The notes: a model not told the origin generated them from the sequence alone. DNA of 64,000 nucleotides from Isoetes taiwanensis (GCA_021234155.1 JAJEKV010000054.1:6001962-6065961), one strand, 5' to 3'. Counted from the first letter of the stretch, positions 37,140 through 47,022 are shown. Translations and numbers: made by a program.

Positions 37140-37664
37140 ATGGAGGATGCTGAGGGTCCTGTAGCAGATGTGAGAACTAAAATAATCAAAATATCAGAGG
37201 CTCTAGTCGAGGTGACCAAACAACTTCAAGAGATAAAGAACTCTAGACCCGAGAAGAGAATTTATCCACCTTGTGCTCACGGTTCAAGAAACGCTCATTC
37301 CTCTGATTACTGCTGGTATAGGCCTTGTACAAAATGTGGTAAAAGAGGGCATTTTGGTAAGGAATGCCCTGTATGTACATTTTGCAAAGCTGTAGGACAT
37401 TATGAGGATAGGTGTAATGTAAAAGAATATTTTGCTAGGCAAGAAAAATCTAAATACAATGAGCAAAATGCTTCTATCAGATTTGTGCAAGAGATTGAAG
37501 AACAGGAGGAAATTATGGCTGTGCATACAAGAGGAAGGAACAATGCAAAGGAGAAAGAGACAGCACAAGCCAATGAGGACGTCAATGCTGTGAGACACAA
37601 AGAAATCGAGCAAAATATGGTTGTGCCTCCTCCCCCTGTTCAGAAGTATTTGAAAAAAAGATAA
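37140..37664 (+). CDS. Gag nucleocapsid region with two CCHC zinc knuckles
   Basis: Open frame of 174 codons. Two CX2CX4HX4C knuckles are visible: CTKCGKRGHFGKEC at about residues 62-75 and CTFCKAVGHYEDRC at about residues 79-92. Such knuckles bind element RNA in Gag. A charged region rich in Glu, Lys and Arg follows, then VVPPPPVQKYLKK. The ATG is preceded by a stop, with an upstream Gag-like frame ending at about 37,135, so the true product was probably continuous with the capsid part. In the left copy (10,221-10,652) the frame breaks at CTG/CAG sites. Decayed retrotransposon gene, not a host gene. Confidence 0.8.
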   Translation: MEDAEGPVADVRTKIIKISEALVEVTKQLQEIKNSRPEKRIYPPCAHGSRNAHSSDYCWYRPCTKCGKRGHFGKECPVCTFCKAVGHYEDRCNVKEYFARQEKSKYNEQNASIRFVQEIEEQEEIMAVHTRGRNNAKEKETAQANEDVNAVRHKEIEQNMVVPPPPVQKYLKKR

Positions 37665-38094
37665 AGATAGTGAAGATTTTGAGTATTTGCTTAAGAATTC
37701 TAAAATCAGTGTTGGCATGTTGACTCTGCTCAAGATAGCCCCATCCTACAGGAAGAAGGTACTGAATTTGACCAAAGAAGATGAGTTTGCTCTAACCAAT
37801 CATATTGATGAGCACATGGCTTTCACTTGTGTTGCCAGAATGGGCAAGACAATCTTGATCAAGGTCCTATTGGATGGAGGATCACCTCTGAATGTGATGG
37901 CCCACCACATTATGAGAATGTGTGGCCTTGAGATAGACAAGAAAGCTTTAATGGTTTTAAAATCCTTCTCAAACACAAAAATCAGCCCTGTAGGAATAGT
38001 TAGCAATGTGCCAATTGATGTGGAAGGTATTGTTGTTGTAGCTAATTTTGTTGTGGTTGCTTTTGAAGGGATGGAAGAGAAATCAGATATTTAA
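37665..38094 (+). CDS. Retroviral-type aspartic protease of gypsy-like element
   Basis: The frame at 37,687-38,094 (135 codons) contains KVLLDGGSPLNVMAHHIM. The LLDGGS box is the single catalytic Asp-Gly-Gly/Ser active site of a homodimeric retropepsin-like protease, which would cleave the Gag-Pol polyprotein. Flanking residues resemble the IDGGSSLNIM form common in plant Ty3/gypsy elements. The domain continues to a VVVAFEGMEEKSDI stretch before a stop at 38,094. The left copy is disrupted after DGGSP. The ATG at 37,687 is unlikely to be a real start because the frame continues from the zinc-knuckle region after a short break. Confidence 0.8.
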
Positions 38095-38279
38095 GATTTG
38101 CTTTTGAGAAAGGAAGTGGTTGTCTGATTGATGCGGGCTTGTTGGTCAAAAGGAGAATGCACTATCTCCAATGGTAAGAAAAGGGTAACACTATATAATA
38201 AAGTAGGTGAATTTGAAGCCTCAAAGATTCTTCTAATAGATTGCTTGCAAAAGTAGGCGAATTTTTTCCTAATGCAACC

Positions 38280-38560
38280 TCAAAAATATGGCAGAATATA
38301 AGGCTCTAATAGCGGGTCTTAAAGAAGCCAGAATTTGAATATTAATGAAATTGTTATCTTTGGAGATTCTCGGCTTGTTTTGCAGGCAAATATTGGGGAA
38401 TACAGGGGCCAAAAATGAAGACATGATCTTACTTAGGGACCAAGCTATGGGGGATTAAAAACTTCAAGATTTGGGAGGCTGTGTCATGTGCCAAAGGAAC
38501 AGAACTACGAAAGGCGATGAATTATCACGAAGTGTTTTGCTCGAGCATTTGGGTGAGGAG
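38280..38560 (+). pseudogene. RNase H domain fragment located upstream of RT
   Basis: Frames here give MAEYKALIAGLKEA, then NINEIVIFGDSRLV, GEYRAKNEDMILLRDQ and IKNF. This is the family pattern of a type I RNase H (AEYEALI-GL and GDS-LV, carrying the catalytic Glu and second Asp). The first catalytic Asp block is not visible. The position between protease and RT is unusual, since in Ty3/gypsy pol RNase H normally follows RT. Present in the same place in the left copy (about 11,340-11,640), so the arrangement predates duplication. It may reflect an internal rearrangement. Confidence 0.72.
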
Positions 38561-38689
38561 CAATTCAAGAAGAGGAACGGATAAAAAAAGACAACAGCTC
38601 TATCTAATACGGTAATCAATGCAAGTGAGGGAAAGCTTGAGGCAAAGGGAAGTTAAAATTTGAACTAAAGTTCTATATGTTGGTGATTT

Positions 38690-39060
38690 ATTCAAAGAAG
38701 AGGATAATTCTTTTGTTACCAAGTTTTTGATGATTGGAAGGATATCTACGCACGGGACTATGAGGAATTGGTTGGTGTTGATAAGAGGATATGTGAGTTT
38801 GAGATAAAAATCAAGGAAGATATGAAACACGTGGTTCAAAAGCTTAGAAGAATTAATGCATCCTTGCTAGGCTGATCAAAGAGGAATTATACAAAATGAA
38901 AGATGCGAGGTGTGATTTGCGAGAGATTGTAAATCTGAGTGGTTATCTTGCATTGTGCGATTAGAAAAGAAAAGTAAAACCATAAAGATTTGCATTGACT
39001 ATAGAGACATGAATAAAGCCACCATTAAAGATTGCTACCCTTTGCCTTTTTAGAAGAAGT
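38690..39060 (+). pseudogene. Reverse transcriptase N-terminal fragment
   Basis: The spacer LYVGDLFKEEDNSFVTKF is followed by EFEIKIKEDMKPVVQKLRR, an RT-leader block. Then come AGVIAEI, SCIVPVEKK and CIDYRDMNKATIKDCYP, matching the VDYR-LN--T--D-YPLP motif of Ty3/gypsy RT. The best open version is in the left copy at 11,836-12,174. Coding similarity ends about 20 residues later, before the FADD box, so the palm catalytic site is absent. No second RNase H or integrase follows. Non-functional. Confidence 0.8.
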
Positions 39061-39109
39061 TTTACATGTTATTGCGAGGCAAAAAATATACTCTTTACGC
39101 TGATTTTCC

Positions 39110-39840
39110 CTCGATTATGATAGTGATCATACGTTTTATTTTGATTGTCATCCTTAATGGCATATTGTTGTTGATAACTCTTTATAGCCATTTCTTTGTC
39201 ATTGTCGTTTCGTTGTTTTGATTCCATAAACATATGACTTAGCAAATGTAATAGTAGATGCTAAGAATGCACATAAGGCATCAGCACATCTGTGTAACCA
39301 CTATACTTGGATTTATCGTCATTGGCGCACTTGCTCCATCACATTTTAACCATGATCAGCTATAGCTTTTTCAGGTTTTTTATGAGAGAAAAGCTAATTC
39401 CTTTTCGTATACTTACATTGAACTCTCTAGCAACATTTTGTTATCTTTAGGTAAGTCATTGGCTAATAAAATTTGCTATACGTCATTCCATTAAGAAGAA
39501 AATGGTCATAATGAGGAAATTTGTATTGATAAAAGCGCTCGAACTAATATTCCACTTGAGCCACTTCCCATCTAAAGTAATGTTTTGTCATGATTAAGTC
39601 CCCTCGTTTCCACATTGTTCTCCAAACCAAATGTCTGCAAGTATTGTGCAATGGACACTAAGTAGAAAGCCAAATGGGCAAAGTTGTGCAGCTACTTATT
39701 CGCCAACCATAGATATTCCACATTCGTACATGAACATGATAAACTTAAACAACAACACATAGTCAAAGTGATAATTATTTGCATTCTTATTAGATGTCCT
39801 TTATGATTTTATAAATAGAAATTTTTCCTTTTCTTGGCAG
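39110..39840. other. Unassigned AT-rich interval, right copy
   Basis: Homologous to 12,179-12,912. No recognised coding sequence. Contains the donor-like AGGTAAGT near 39,453. Confidence 0.45.
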
Positions 39841-40436
39841 TTTATTTATTTATTTATTTTTTTGGAGAAAAGGAAGATTTATATTAATCATGAAAGAGTT
39901 ACATCAGAAAAAGGATCTGAACCATTAAGGTTCACAAAAATTGTGCATTTAGCACATATGTACAAAGCAAACAAAATTGGGACATGAGTCCTCTTTCGTG
40001 ATGCGGGCAAGGTAGCCGTCGAGGGTGAAGGATCTTGAACTAGAAAATCTAAATCCGAGTCCGACTCCTCTTCATCAATGATCACCAAATCTGAAGCCAC
40101 TGGGTCCATCTACCAACCAATATCATTCCATTCAGGTGGGAAGCAAAAAGAACGAGAGGGCATTTTGAGAAAAAGGATGATGGCCTCCCCATGGGCATCT
40201 ACTTGGGGGCTTTGTGATGGTAAAACAAGTCTCTAAAATGGGAGAAGCTGGTCCTCGGTTAGCGACCTTTCATAGCAAAAAGAAATCTATATCAAGAATG
40301 TTGCTTGGTAGCCATTAAGCGAGGAAAGGTTTAAGCTTTTCAGATCTTCATCAATAGAAAGGGGCGAGACCAATGTTGCTGATTATTCAAGATTTCTGTA
40401 GCAGCAGCATAATTGGACAAGTCAGGAAGATTTGGC

Positions 40437-40931
40437 TTACAATTCATCCTCGTTGTAAGGGCAATCAGCAGCTCTGAACACCATAAAATGATCATCAGCA
40501 ATAAGCATATCATGACAAACAAAGATATTGTATAAACCAACAAATTTCCCTATTGATAACCAAGCACAATCAGATTTGTCTTGTTTGCTATTTTTGTGAG
40601 CCATGGCAATTCTTGAAATCTCAATCTGAAAGGCTACATTCATCCAGGCTATATCCACCCTTTGATTTGAATAATTAACCCTATTCCTGTGTTTCCAAAT
40701 GATCCAAAGAGCAGTTTGTCTAATAGTGTTCAAAAAATTATTTGATCCCTTTAAGAGGTCCATGATATTGGCCCAATTGCCTAGGTTGTGGCCTTTTGTC
40801 CTGAGGTAGGCATCAAGCCATCTCCAAAATTCTCTGATTTTGGGACAGTCAAACATGTGACTGGTGGTTTCAGAGTTGTTTCCACAAAGTTTACACATAG
40901 AGCTATCTTGAAGGTCTAGAGGGAAGAGCAT
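40437..40931 (-). CDS. L1 ORF2 C-terminal zf-RVT region
   Basis: An open frame of 164 codons includes CKLCGNNSETTSHMFDCP followed by KIREFW. This matches the Cys-X2-Cys...His...Cys motif of the zf-RVT domain at the C-terminus of plant L1 ORF2 proteins. It is followed by WIIWKHRNRVNY, the usual W--W--RN block. The domain is thought to help recognise the element RNA. The preceding region (40,945-41,187) continues in another frame with TQAAKWHVPN. The ATG is internal and not a true start. The left copy (13,502-13,720) is more broken, mostly by single-base losses. Confidence 0.85.
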   Translation of the reverse strand: MLFPLDLQDSSMCKLCGNNSETTSHMFDCPKIREFWRWLDAYLRTKGHNLGNWANIMDLLKGSNNFLNTIRQTALWIIWKHRNRVNYSNQRVDIAWMNVAFQIEISRIAMAHKNSKQDKSDCAWLSIGKFVGLYNIFVCHDMLIADDHFMVFRAADCPYNEDEL

Positions 40932-41434
40932 TATGAATACATCTTCAGATAAACATTTGCATTTTAGGCTGAGAATAGGATCTCCAATTATTTCTCAGGA
41001 TCTTCATGAGGTGTTTATTAGGGACATGCCATTTGGCAGCCTGGGTCAAGGACTTAGTTGGGGCAAGAACTTTGTATCCTAAGGCAACTTTGTACTGATC
41101 TGAGTTCATAATATGCCAATCAGGATTCTTTGGAATTTGGCATTCACTCTGGGTATTAGCAACTGCCATAATTGTGTCAAAGATCACCTTATCTATTTTC
41201 TTGCCCTTGACTATCTGCTTAATATGATCCCAGCTGCACCATTTGTCTCCCTCCCAGAGATGTTGTAACTGAGTTACCCCTGCCTCTTTCCATTTTTTCC
41301 ATATTTGGGGATGCTTGAGAGCCCAGCATACATCATTTTCTTTAGCAAATATGGGTGATCAGAAAAGGGAAAAATTGGCACTATCAAAACCAATATCTTT
41401 ATGCTCAAAGCCCTCTGCTACAAGGTTCCATGCC

Positions 41435-41794
41435 TCAAATATTTTCCTCATCAGAGGGGAGGTGTTGGGGGCACACTTGAATTGATAGTAAATAGAGTCC
41501 GCGATGTGGTGAGCATATTTCTTCATACCAAAGGTCTACTAACACGCAACCAATATCTAATAAACTCCATGGCGGGGTGTTCCAACCATTTATTGCTTTC
41601 CGGACATACTTAGCACCCAAAGCACGGCTATGATTTTGGAGAATTTTCAACCCCAAACCACCCTCCTTTTTGTTGTGAGTGATTTCTTCCCATCTAACAA
41701 AATGCATACCTTGCCATATGTACTCTCTCGGACATTTTTCAATGTCATTATAAGTTTCTTTATTAGTAATGAGGCGAGGAGGAGAAATATACAT
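41435..41794 (-). CDS. L1 ORF2 region C-terminal to RT
   Basis: A frame of 119 codons contains EYIWQGMHFVRWEEITHNKKEGGLGLKIL. This is the conserved plant L1 block in which W...W--I---K-EGGLG follows the RT thumb. It links RT to the zf-RVT region. The frame is open here, but in the left copy a missing G in the AAAGG run shifts it. An internal segment of the polyprotein; the ATG is not a real start. Confidence 0.85.
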   Translation of the reverse strand: MYISPPRLITNKETYNDIEKCPREYIWQGMHFVRWEEITHNKKEGGLGLKILQNHSRALGAKYVRKAINGWNTPPWSLLDIGCVLVDLWYEEICSPHRGLYLLSIQVCPQHLPSDEENI

Positions 41795-41889
41795 GGGTCT
41801 TTGGCTAACACCACATTATTTGTAAGAACTCTGCCCGACAAAAGGCAGTTAGGAGAAAGGGAGAGAAGTTTCTTCTAATTACGCTCACT

Positions 41890-42800
41890 ATAGATCTCCA
41901 CACCTCTTTATTAGGAAGGTTAATGGCTAGAGGGAGACAAGTAAAGTGATAGCTTGATTAGGGGGTTTATTTTTATTCCTCCGATTATCTATGTCATAGG
42001 GGTGTGGGCTGCATTTGTTTAGGTTGAGATGCACTCCTGAGACACTAGCAAAGTTTTGAATGCTATCGACAAGGCATTGAAACTATTCTGCTTGGCTTTT
42101 AAGAGAATAAAAGTATCGTCGCATACTACATGATGGTAAAGGTTTGCTTTGTCGACCACGGCATTTTGAAGCCCTGAATCTGCTCTTGTTGTTGAAGAAC
42201 TTGAACACTTCTGTTGAGCATTTACGCAACACTGAGGAGGAAAGATAAGGGCCAAAGGGACATCCTTGCACGACACCCTTTCTTATAGAGAAAAAAGTTC
42301 GGGGGACCCATTTATGATCAGGGCTAGAGGATGCGGTTGTTAAGAGCCATGATTTTGTCTATGAGAGTCGATGGATACCTATATGAAGCATTGCTCTCTT
42401 TAAGAAAAGGCCATGTTATAGAATCATAAAGCTCTTTTAAAGTCTAGTTTAAGAAGCATGCAGTTTTGTTTTGGCGGTCTATTCCAATGGATTGCTTCTT
42501 GGCGACAATATAATTGTCTAGAATAAACCTACACGACGAGAAAACACGATTGGCGATTCTTTGTGAAGTTGTGTAAGTGCATGAGGATCTTGGAAGGAGA
42601 ATCTTGGCTAGAATTTTTGTAGGTAGTATTGGTCAAGGATATAGGTCTCCAATCATTTTATTACGCTTTGGGATTTTTGGTCTTTGGAATCAAGGTGATA
42701 AGGCTGGAATTAAATCTTTGGGTATAGAGAGGTTGCATCCGCGGCTCCCCCTAATGAATTCCATAAAGTCCTCCTTCATCACTATCCAAAGGTTAAAAGA
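41890..42800 (-). pseudogene. L1 reverse transcriptase domain (frameshifted)
   Basis: The minus strand reads GCPFGPYLSSSVL near 42,205-42,260, corresponding to the QGCPLSPYLF motif. The frame 42,019-42,276 then gives CDDTFILLKAKQNSFNAL, corresponding to FADDTxxxL with the catalytic Asp pair retained and Ala replaced by Cys. Upstream stretches resemble the FLKA-D-V block but contain stops. The frame changes at least three times. The reverse transcriptase would prime on nicked target DNA. Because CTG/CAG sites are frequent at the breaks, some of the decay may be artefactual. This section lies mostly beyond the duplicated part, so no second copy is available for comparison. Confidence 0.78.
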
Positions 42801-42803
42801 ACT

Positions 42804-43394
42804 TCAGGGGGAAAGCCATCGGGCCACAGGCTTTTGCCTTTCTCCATGTTCTTTAGAGCTTGCGCACACCTCCTTTTCATCAGGGTAACCATCAGAGTCC
42901 TCTTCCATGGGCATGGTAGCTGGAATCTTATTGAAAAAGTTATTCATAGCCTCCTCCTCCTGAGTATTGTAATTAGATCCTCTGAACATGTTGCTGTATT
43001 GTTCCAGAAATTCTGCTTTAATGCTTTGTTCATCCTCAATTTTCTCCCCATTTTCCTGTTCCATCACAGTAATGGAATTATTGATAAGTTTATTTTTGGC
43101 AACTCTGAAGAAGTACTTGGAGCTGCCTTGGTCCATTTTATTGTATTGACAGATTTTGGCCCTCAAAGCCATGCCTTTTGCTTCTTTCTCCTCTATGGCC
43201 TTGATGTTATTCTCTAACAATATCTCATGTTTATGTAAAATGGCACACAGAGGATTGAGCTCTAGTTCCTGTCTGATCTCCTTCATTTCCTTAAGAAGCT
43301 TGTTCTTCTCTTCTCTGCATTGTGCTTGCCTAGTCTTTCCCCATTCTTTAATCCAGTTCTTACAGACTTTTAATTTCCTGCTAAATTCTTTCAT
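42804..43394 (-). CDS. L1 ORF2 linker between endonuclease and RT
   Basis: A 196-codon open frame reads FSRKLKVCKNWIKEWGKTRQ, a Lys/Glu-rich helical region, then KICQYNKMDQGSSKYFFRVAKNKLINNSI. This matches the plant L1 block R----W---GD-NSKFFH with basic residues after it, followed by the EFYSNLF-type region (here EQYSNMFRGS). It is the longest uninterrupted frame of this L1 and belongs to ORF2, without its own start. A coiled-coil tendency is visible at residues 15-75. Confidence 0.85.
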   Translation of the reverse strand: MKEFSRKLKVCKNWIKEWGKTRQAQCREEKNKLLKEMKEIRQELELNPLCAILHKHEILLENNIKAIEEKEAKGMALRAKICQYNKMDQGSSKYFFRVAKNKLINNSITVMEQENGEKIEDEQSIKAEFLEQYSNMFRGSNYNTQEEEAMNNFFNKIPATMPMEEDSDGYPDEKEVCASSKEHGERQKPVARWLSP

Positions 43395-43429
43395 AGATTG
43401 ATGACTCCCCTCTTTGAGGTTGAGTGAGG

Positions 43430-44240
43430 TAAAAGCTCACGAAATGGCCGAGACAAAGCTGGGATTACCAAGCAATGGCAGTTAAGTTTGAAAGGGGAAT
43501 TTTGCGAGGGTTTGGGAGTGGTGCGAGATTACGGGGTTTCGAGAATTTGAGGGAAATGATCGAGAGGATATTTCCTTCATCTCCAGTGACTATGCAATTA
43601 TCAAGAGAAGGAGTATTAGGATTTGTAACATAGAACCTATCTAAAGTGCATTAAGTTCTCTCGGCTTCTTGTCTTTTATTGGACGGGTGTACTTAGCATT
43701 GGCGGAGGAATATATATTAATCACTGTATCTTCTGCGTGATTATCCCATTCTATTCTTTCCTCCTTTGGAAATATTTATCTTGTTTCCAAAGTTTGGGGT
43801 CCCGAGGGGTGTTATTGAGGTCATCCCCCAGAATCAATCATTAATAGCAACTTTGATCGGTCATCCATCTTTTGATCTCTTTCCAAATTGGGGCTCTCTC
43901 ATTGGGTTGAGTGGGGGCATAAACATTGATTATCCCAAAAGTTTGCCCTGCATATCTCTGACTATCTTTGTGCCATCTATTTGAGGGACTCACGGTATGA
44001 AAAGACAACTTTAAGGGTGGTCGAACATTGCTAAACCACCTTTTGTGCCTTCTGCGGTAATGTATGATGAGCAGTTCCTTTATTTATCCGATCTCCCAAA
44101 TTAGAGGCTTCAAAGGCTGGGGCAAGTGGTGTTCTTGAATCATTAGGAGGTCGACTTTATAAGCTGCGGCTAAAGCAATGAATCTCCTTCTCTTTATGGG
44201 ACCCTTAATTCCCCTTACATTCCATGAAATAATTTTCATT
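43430..44240 (-). pseudogene. L1 ORF2 endonuclease domain, N-terminal
   Basis: ORF2 starts on the minus strand at 44,240 with MKIISWNVRGIKGPIKRRRF, the usual start of plant L1 ORF2 and the first block of the exonuclease-endonuclease-phosphatase fold with its catalytic Asn. The text IQEHHL corresponds to the QET/QEH block carrying the metal-binding Glu. After about 60 codons stops appear and the remaining motifs are only partly readable. It nicks target DNA during retrotransposition. The start is supported by the stop-bounded ORF1 end about 90 bp upstream. Confidence 0.82.
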
Positions 44241-44332
44241 TGCAGGATTAGGAGAAAAAGCTAGAGGGGAAGACCTTGTGGGATTTGGTCTTCCTTGTAT
44301 TAGAAGGCGGGGGCCCATTATAGTTGGGATCT

Positions 44333-45785
44333 TTACGGTAAGTCTTTCTGCGCTTTTTTAGACTTCTTATTGGGAGTAGAACTTCGTGTTCCCATATAAG
44401 TAATCTCAATCTTATCAAGATCCTTTGGGATATTATCAATCCTTCCTGATCTAACATTCCTATCTCTTCTTCTAGAGTTGCCGAATTTTGATAAGATAGG
44501 AGTCGCGATTTCCCCTACTTCATTGGAAACCACCGGGATCGAGGTTGAATTATTCAAATCATCATAGGATTGGTTACTTACCTGGATGGAAGCTTCTTTG
44601 TCAACCATTGAGTCTCCTCGAATGTGCCCTGACTCCGGTGTGTGCAAATATTCCTCCAAAGCCTCTGCAACAAAACGTTCAACACAAGCAGCATATCTAC
44701 CATCATCTTTACATTGAATAAAAGCCTGGAGAAAGGAAATATTATCCTCAGCTTGCTCTTGATTCTGCTGCAGGAGGGGTTTTGGGCTAGAGACTAAGGT
44801 GTTTGGGGAATTGGTTTGAGTTGGTGGAGTGGGCATGGTGGTTTGCTGGGGCCGAGATGCAATTTCGAGGAAGAGTGGCGGACTTCAGTTGTGATATTCC
44901 TTCGGATCCTTGTTGGATTTATTTGCTATCCCATGCTTGTTGGGGGAAAAGGACTTCCCTGTTTGTATTGCTTTCGAGTTGTCTTGTGTGTATGCATCTT
45001 CTTGAGCCTCCTCTAGATTCAAAGGGCTAAATATATTACCAGTGTCATAGTCTTTCCAATTGACAGCAAATCCTGTTTGCATTGTTTCTAAATCTGTGTT
45101 TCCTTTATCTGAATCCTTATCCAGACTTTGACTCTGAGATCCCGTCTGTCGGTTACAATGGGCGTCTCGTCTTTGTGTTTCCTTGTCACGATGTGAAGTT
45201 ACATTTACCAAGGTATCTAATTCTTGTGTTCTCGTATGTAGATCACGCTTGGAGGGTTTGTCCTTGTTGAATTTGGCAAACTGTTCTTTTTCCGCAAAGG
45301 ACACCTCCTTATTATGGATTCTGATAGCTCGTGGTGCTGATTTTTTCCCTTTCTTTTTGTCTTCAAAGGCCTGTAAGATCCTTTGGGAGAGGTCCCAATT
45401 GGCTTGTCTGATTCGTTCCCTGTCTTGTCTTTTCCTTTGTAAATTTTTATAGTTTTCCATGTGCTCGCTTTTTTTATACGTTGCAGCCGGAACCATAGGC
45501 GTTTTTCTCCTTTTTGGGGCCATACATATAAGCGAAATCCTCTTGTTTGTGGCATTTCTTTGTCAAAATCATCTTGTTCTACCTTTTGGGTATGTAAAAG
45601 GTCCTCCACGAGGTGTTTCTTGGGATGCATCTTCCACCACCGTGGAACTTCTTTCCACAGATACCACAGTCCGGTGGAAGGCCACTCCAATTCAACTGCA
45701 AGACACGGTTAGTTCCAAACAGATCAACATAAGTCACTTCTCGGGGAATGGGCTTGAGCAAATCGAGTTGGACATAGACAATTAA
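44333..45785 (-). pseudogene. L1 ORF1 (Gag-like), N-terminus missing, frameshifted
   Basis: Three long minus-strand frames, 45,579-45,785, 44,885-45,523 and 44,333-44,836, cover one ORF1. The first has VYVQLDLLKPIPREV followed by a CGICGKKFHGGGRC knuckle, the plant L1 ORF1 pattern of an LDL-KPLP block before a CX2CX4HX4C zinc knuckle; here the spacing is C-X2-C-X4-H-X4-C. The following frames are charged and low-complexity and end 93 bp before ORF2. The RRM-like DUF4283-type N-terminus expected upstream is absent because the element is cut at 45,785. Confidence 0.8.
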
Positions 45786-46235
45786 GCATGCATGCAAGAC
45801 ATGCATGCTTGTCCCATTCTAGAATGGCGATCCGATGTCACCGGATCGATGGGATTCTAGAATGGGGCTGCGATGAAAACCAACAAAACCGCCGAATACC
45901 AAAGGACTTCCTTAACAAAACCGGGATCCGCGGACCGAAAGGTCACGGGATGAAGGCTAAAAAGAAGAGCCAAGGCGAGAAAGGACATGCCGCGGCATGA
46001 AAGAAATGCCAAATGGGCCAAACCAAGCGAGGGAGAAGCCCTCCCACAATGCGGGTTCAAAAAAGAGAATAAAGTGCTGGCGAGAGAAAGAGGAAAGCGC
46101 CGATGAGGCGTTGATGCGAGAACCGCGCCTAAAATAGCTAACTCCCAACCAAAGAAGGCATCGCGCGCATGCATGCATGCAAGACATGCATGCTTCGCCC
46201 CATTCTAGAACGGCGATCCGATGTCACCGGATCGA
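45786..46235 (+). repeat. Two direct copies of a ~65-bp structured module, ~382 bp apart
   Basis: Copies at about 45,786-45,855 and 46,168-46,235. Each contains a 9-bp-stem hairpin GCATGCATG-CAAGA-CATGCATGC, then CCCATTCTAGAATGG, then the stem GATCCG...CGGATC and ATGGGATT, so the module is a nest of inverted repeats. A diverged third copy at about 53,350-53,425 has a different hairpin (GACGAGCA...TGCTCGTC) at the same place. The DNA between the first two copies resembles 46,760-46,960. Probably the end of a repeated element. Confidence 0.75.
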
Positions 46236-46750
46236 TGGGATTCGATCTACGATTCATGTAAAGTTAACTTTCACAAAAGATCTTATAGCTCATCTACAAT
46301 GCATATGACGGCTGTATTCTCATTTTGATGATCATAAAAATGTTAACGGTCATTTTCCATCAAAAATACTCCTAATCTAGGGGTTCACAAATTTGCATAA
46401 ATATAGGGGTATTTTTACAAATTCCCCATATGTCCATATGTTATAAATGTGTTTCAATTGATATATCTTTTATCTATATAATTATCATGTCCTATTGAAT
46501 GGTCCTTTGTCTATATCATCGTGTGAACACCATTGCAAATTTGCTCTTACATATGATGCATGTGTTTGTAACCCTTTCTTGGTTAGTGATCTTTAAAGTG
46601 ATGTTGATGAAGAAGCAAGATAGGAATACAAAGGGTGCTATATCAAGACTATGAGTTACTTTGACTCAATCAGGTACAATGGAACCATTAAGAAATACTC
46701 TAATGTACTAAGCATTGAAGGAAATCTGTCTTCATTTATTCTGGGAAGGG
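46236..46750. other. AT-rich interval, nothing recognised
   Basis: About 0.5 kb of low-GC DNA with no open frame of note, no hairpin array and no matching sequence elsewhere in the window. It may be the flank that received the neighbouring insertions. Confidence 0.6.
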
Positions 46751-47022
46751 ACTCGCAAAGGACACAAAACCGGTCGACTACCAGAGAACTTCCTTACCTA
46801 CAAGCTCAGCCGACGGGAAACGTCTAAATGTCGAGCAACATCGCAAAATACATAGCGAGAGGAAGAGACTATGTGCCACGAACATAAAAAGAGCATATCT
46901 GGCCCGGGAGAGGCGGGGGGGAGGAAAGATGCGGGGCGTGGGGCGACGAGAGATAGATTGACGAGCCAAGGACGGTAGAGGTAAAACAGCGGAAGTTGGA
47001 AGGTTAAAAAATTTTGACGAAA
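46751..47022 (-). other. Sequence related to the leader of the GC-rich LINE family
   Basis: Lies beyond the TTCC tail of the LINE at 47,023. It shares words with 45,866-45,960 (for example ...AAAACCG...ACCA-AG-ACTTCCTTA) and weakly with 51,830-51,900. On the minus strand both translated forms end in KEVLW. Likely a fragment of another copy of the same leader region. Confidence 0.4.

Larger units (their letters stand above)
25945..41916 (+). repeat. Tandem segmental duplication, right copy (part matched inside this window)
   Basis: This is the second copy of 1-14,980. It carries the same succession of parts: T-rich non-coding element, short hairpin-bearing element, copia 3' end, gypsy-like remnant and L1 3' part. 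It has one extra segment at about 27,335-28,400. The gag and zinc-knuckle ORFs are open here but broken in the left copy, and the breaks sit mostly at CAG/CTG sites. Its right edge is not a break in the L1, which continues to 45,785, so this side looks like the original flank. Confidence 0.93.
39841..45785 (-). mobile_element. L1-type LINE, nearly full length, 5' truncated
   Basis: Minus-strand order: ORF1 (45,785-44,333), ORF2 endonuclease (44,240-43,430), linker (43,394-42,804), RT (about 42,800-41,890), post-RT region (41,794-41,435) and zf-RVT region (40,931-40,437), ending in a TTTATTTATTT tail (plus strand, 39,841). Length is 5.9 kb, typical for plant L1. ORF1 lacks its N-terminus where it meets the repeat module at 45,786. 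ORF2 is broken in EN and RT but several long frames remain. The left duplication copy contains only the 3' 2.1 kb. Confidence 0.9.

Noticed and set aside
45786-45830. Classical Helitron 3' end (hairpin followed after 10 bp by CTAG)
   Set aside because: The sequence beyond CTAG is conserved in all three module copies and the base after CTAG is A, not the T expected at an A^T target, so the element does not end there.
45788-46174. Minus-strand 105-codon ORF as a gene
   Set aside because: It lies inside the repeated module region, is rich in Leu/Phe/Ser, and has no conserved domain.
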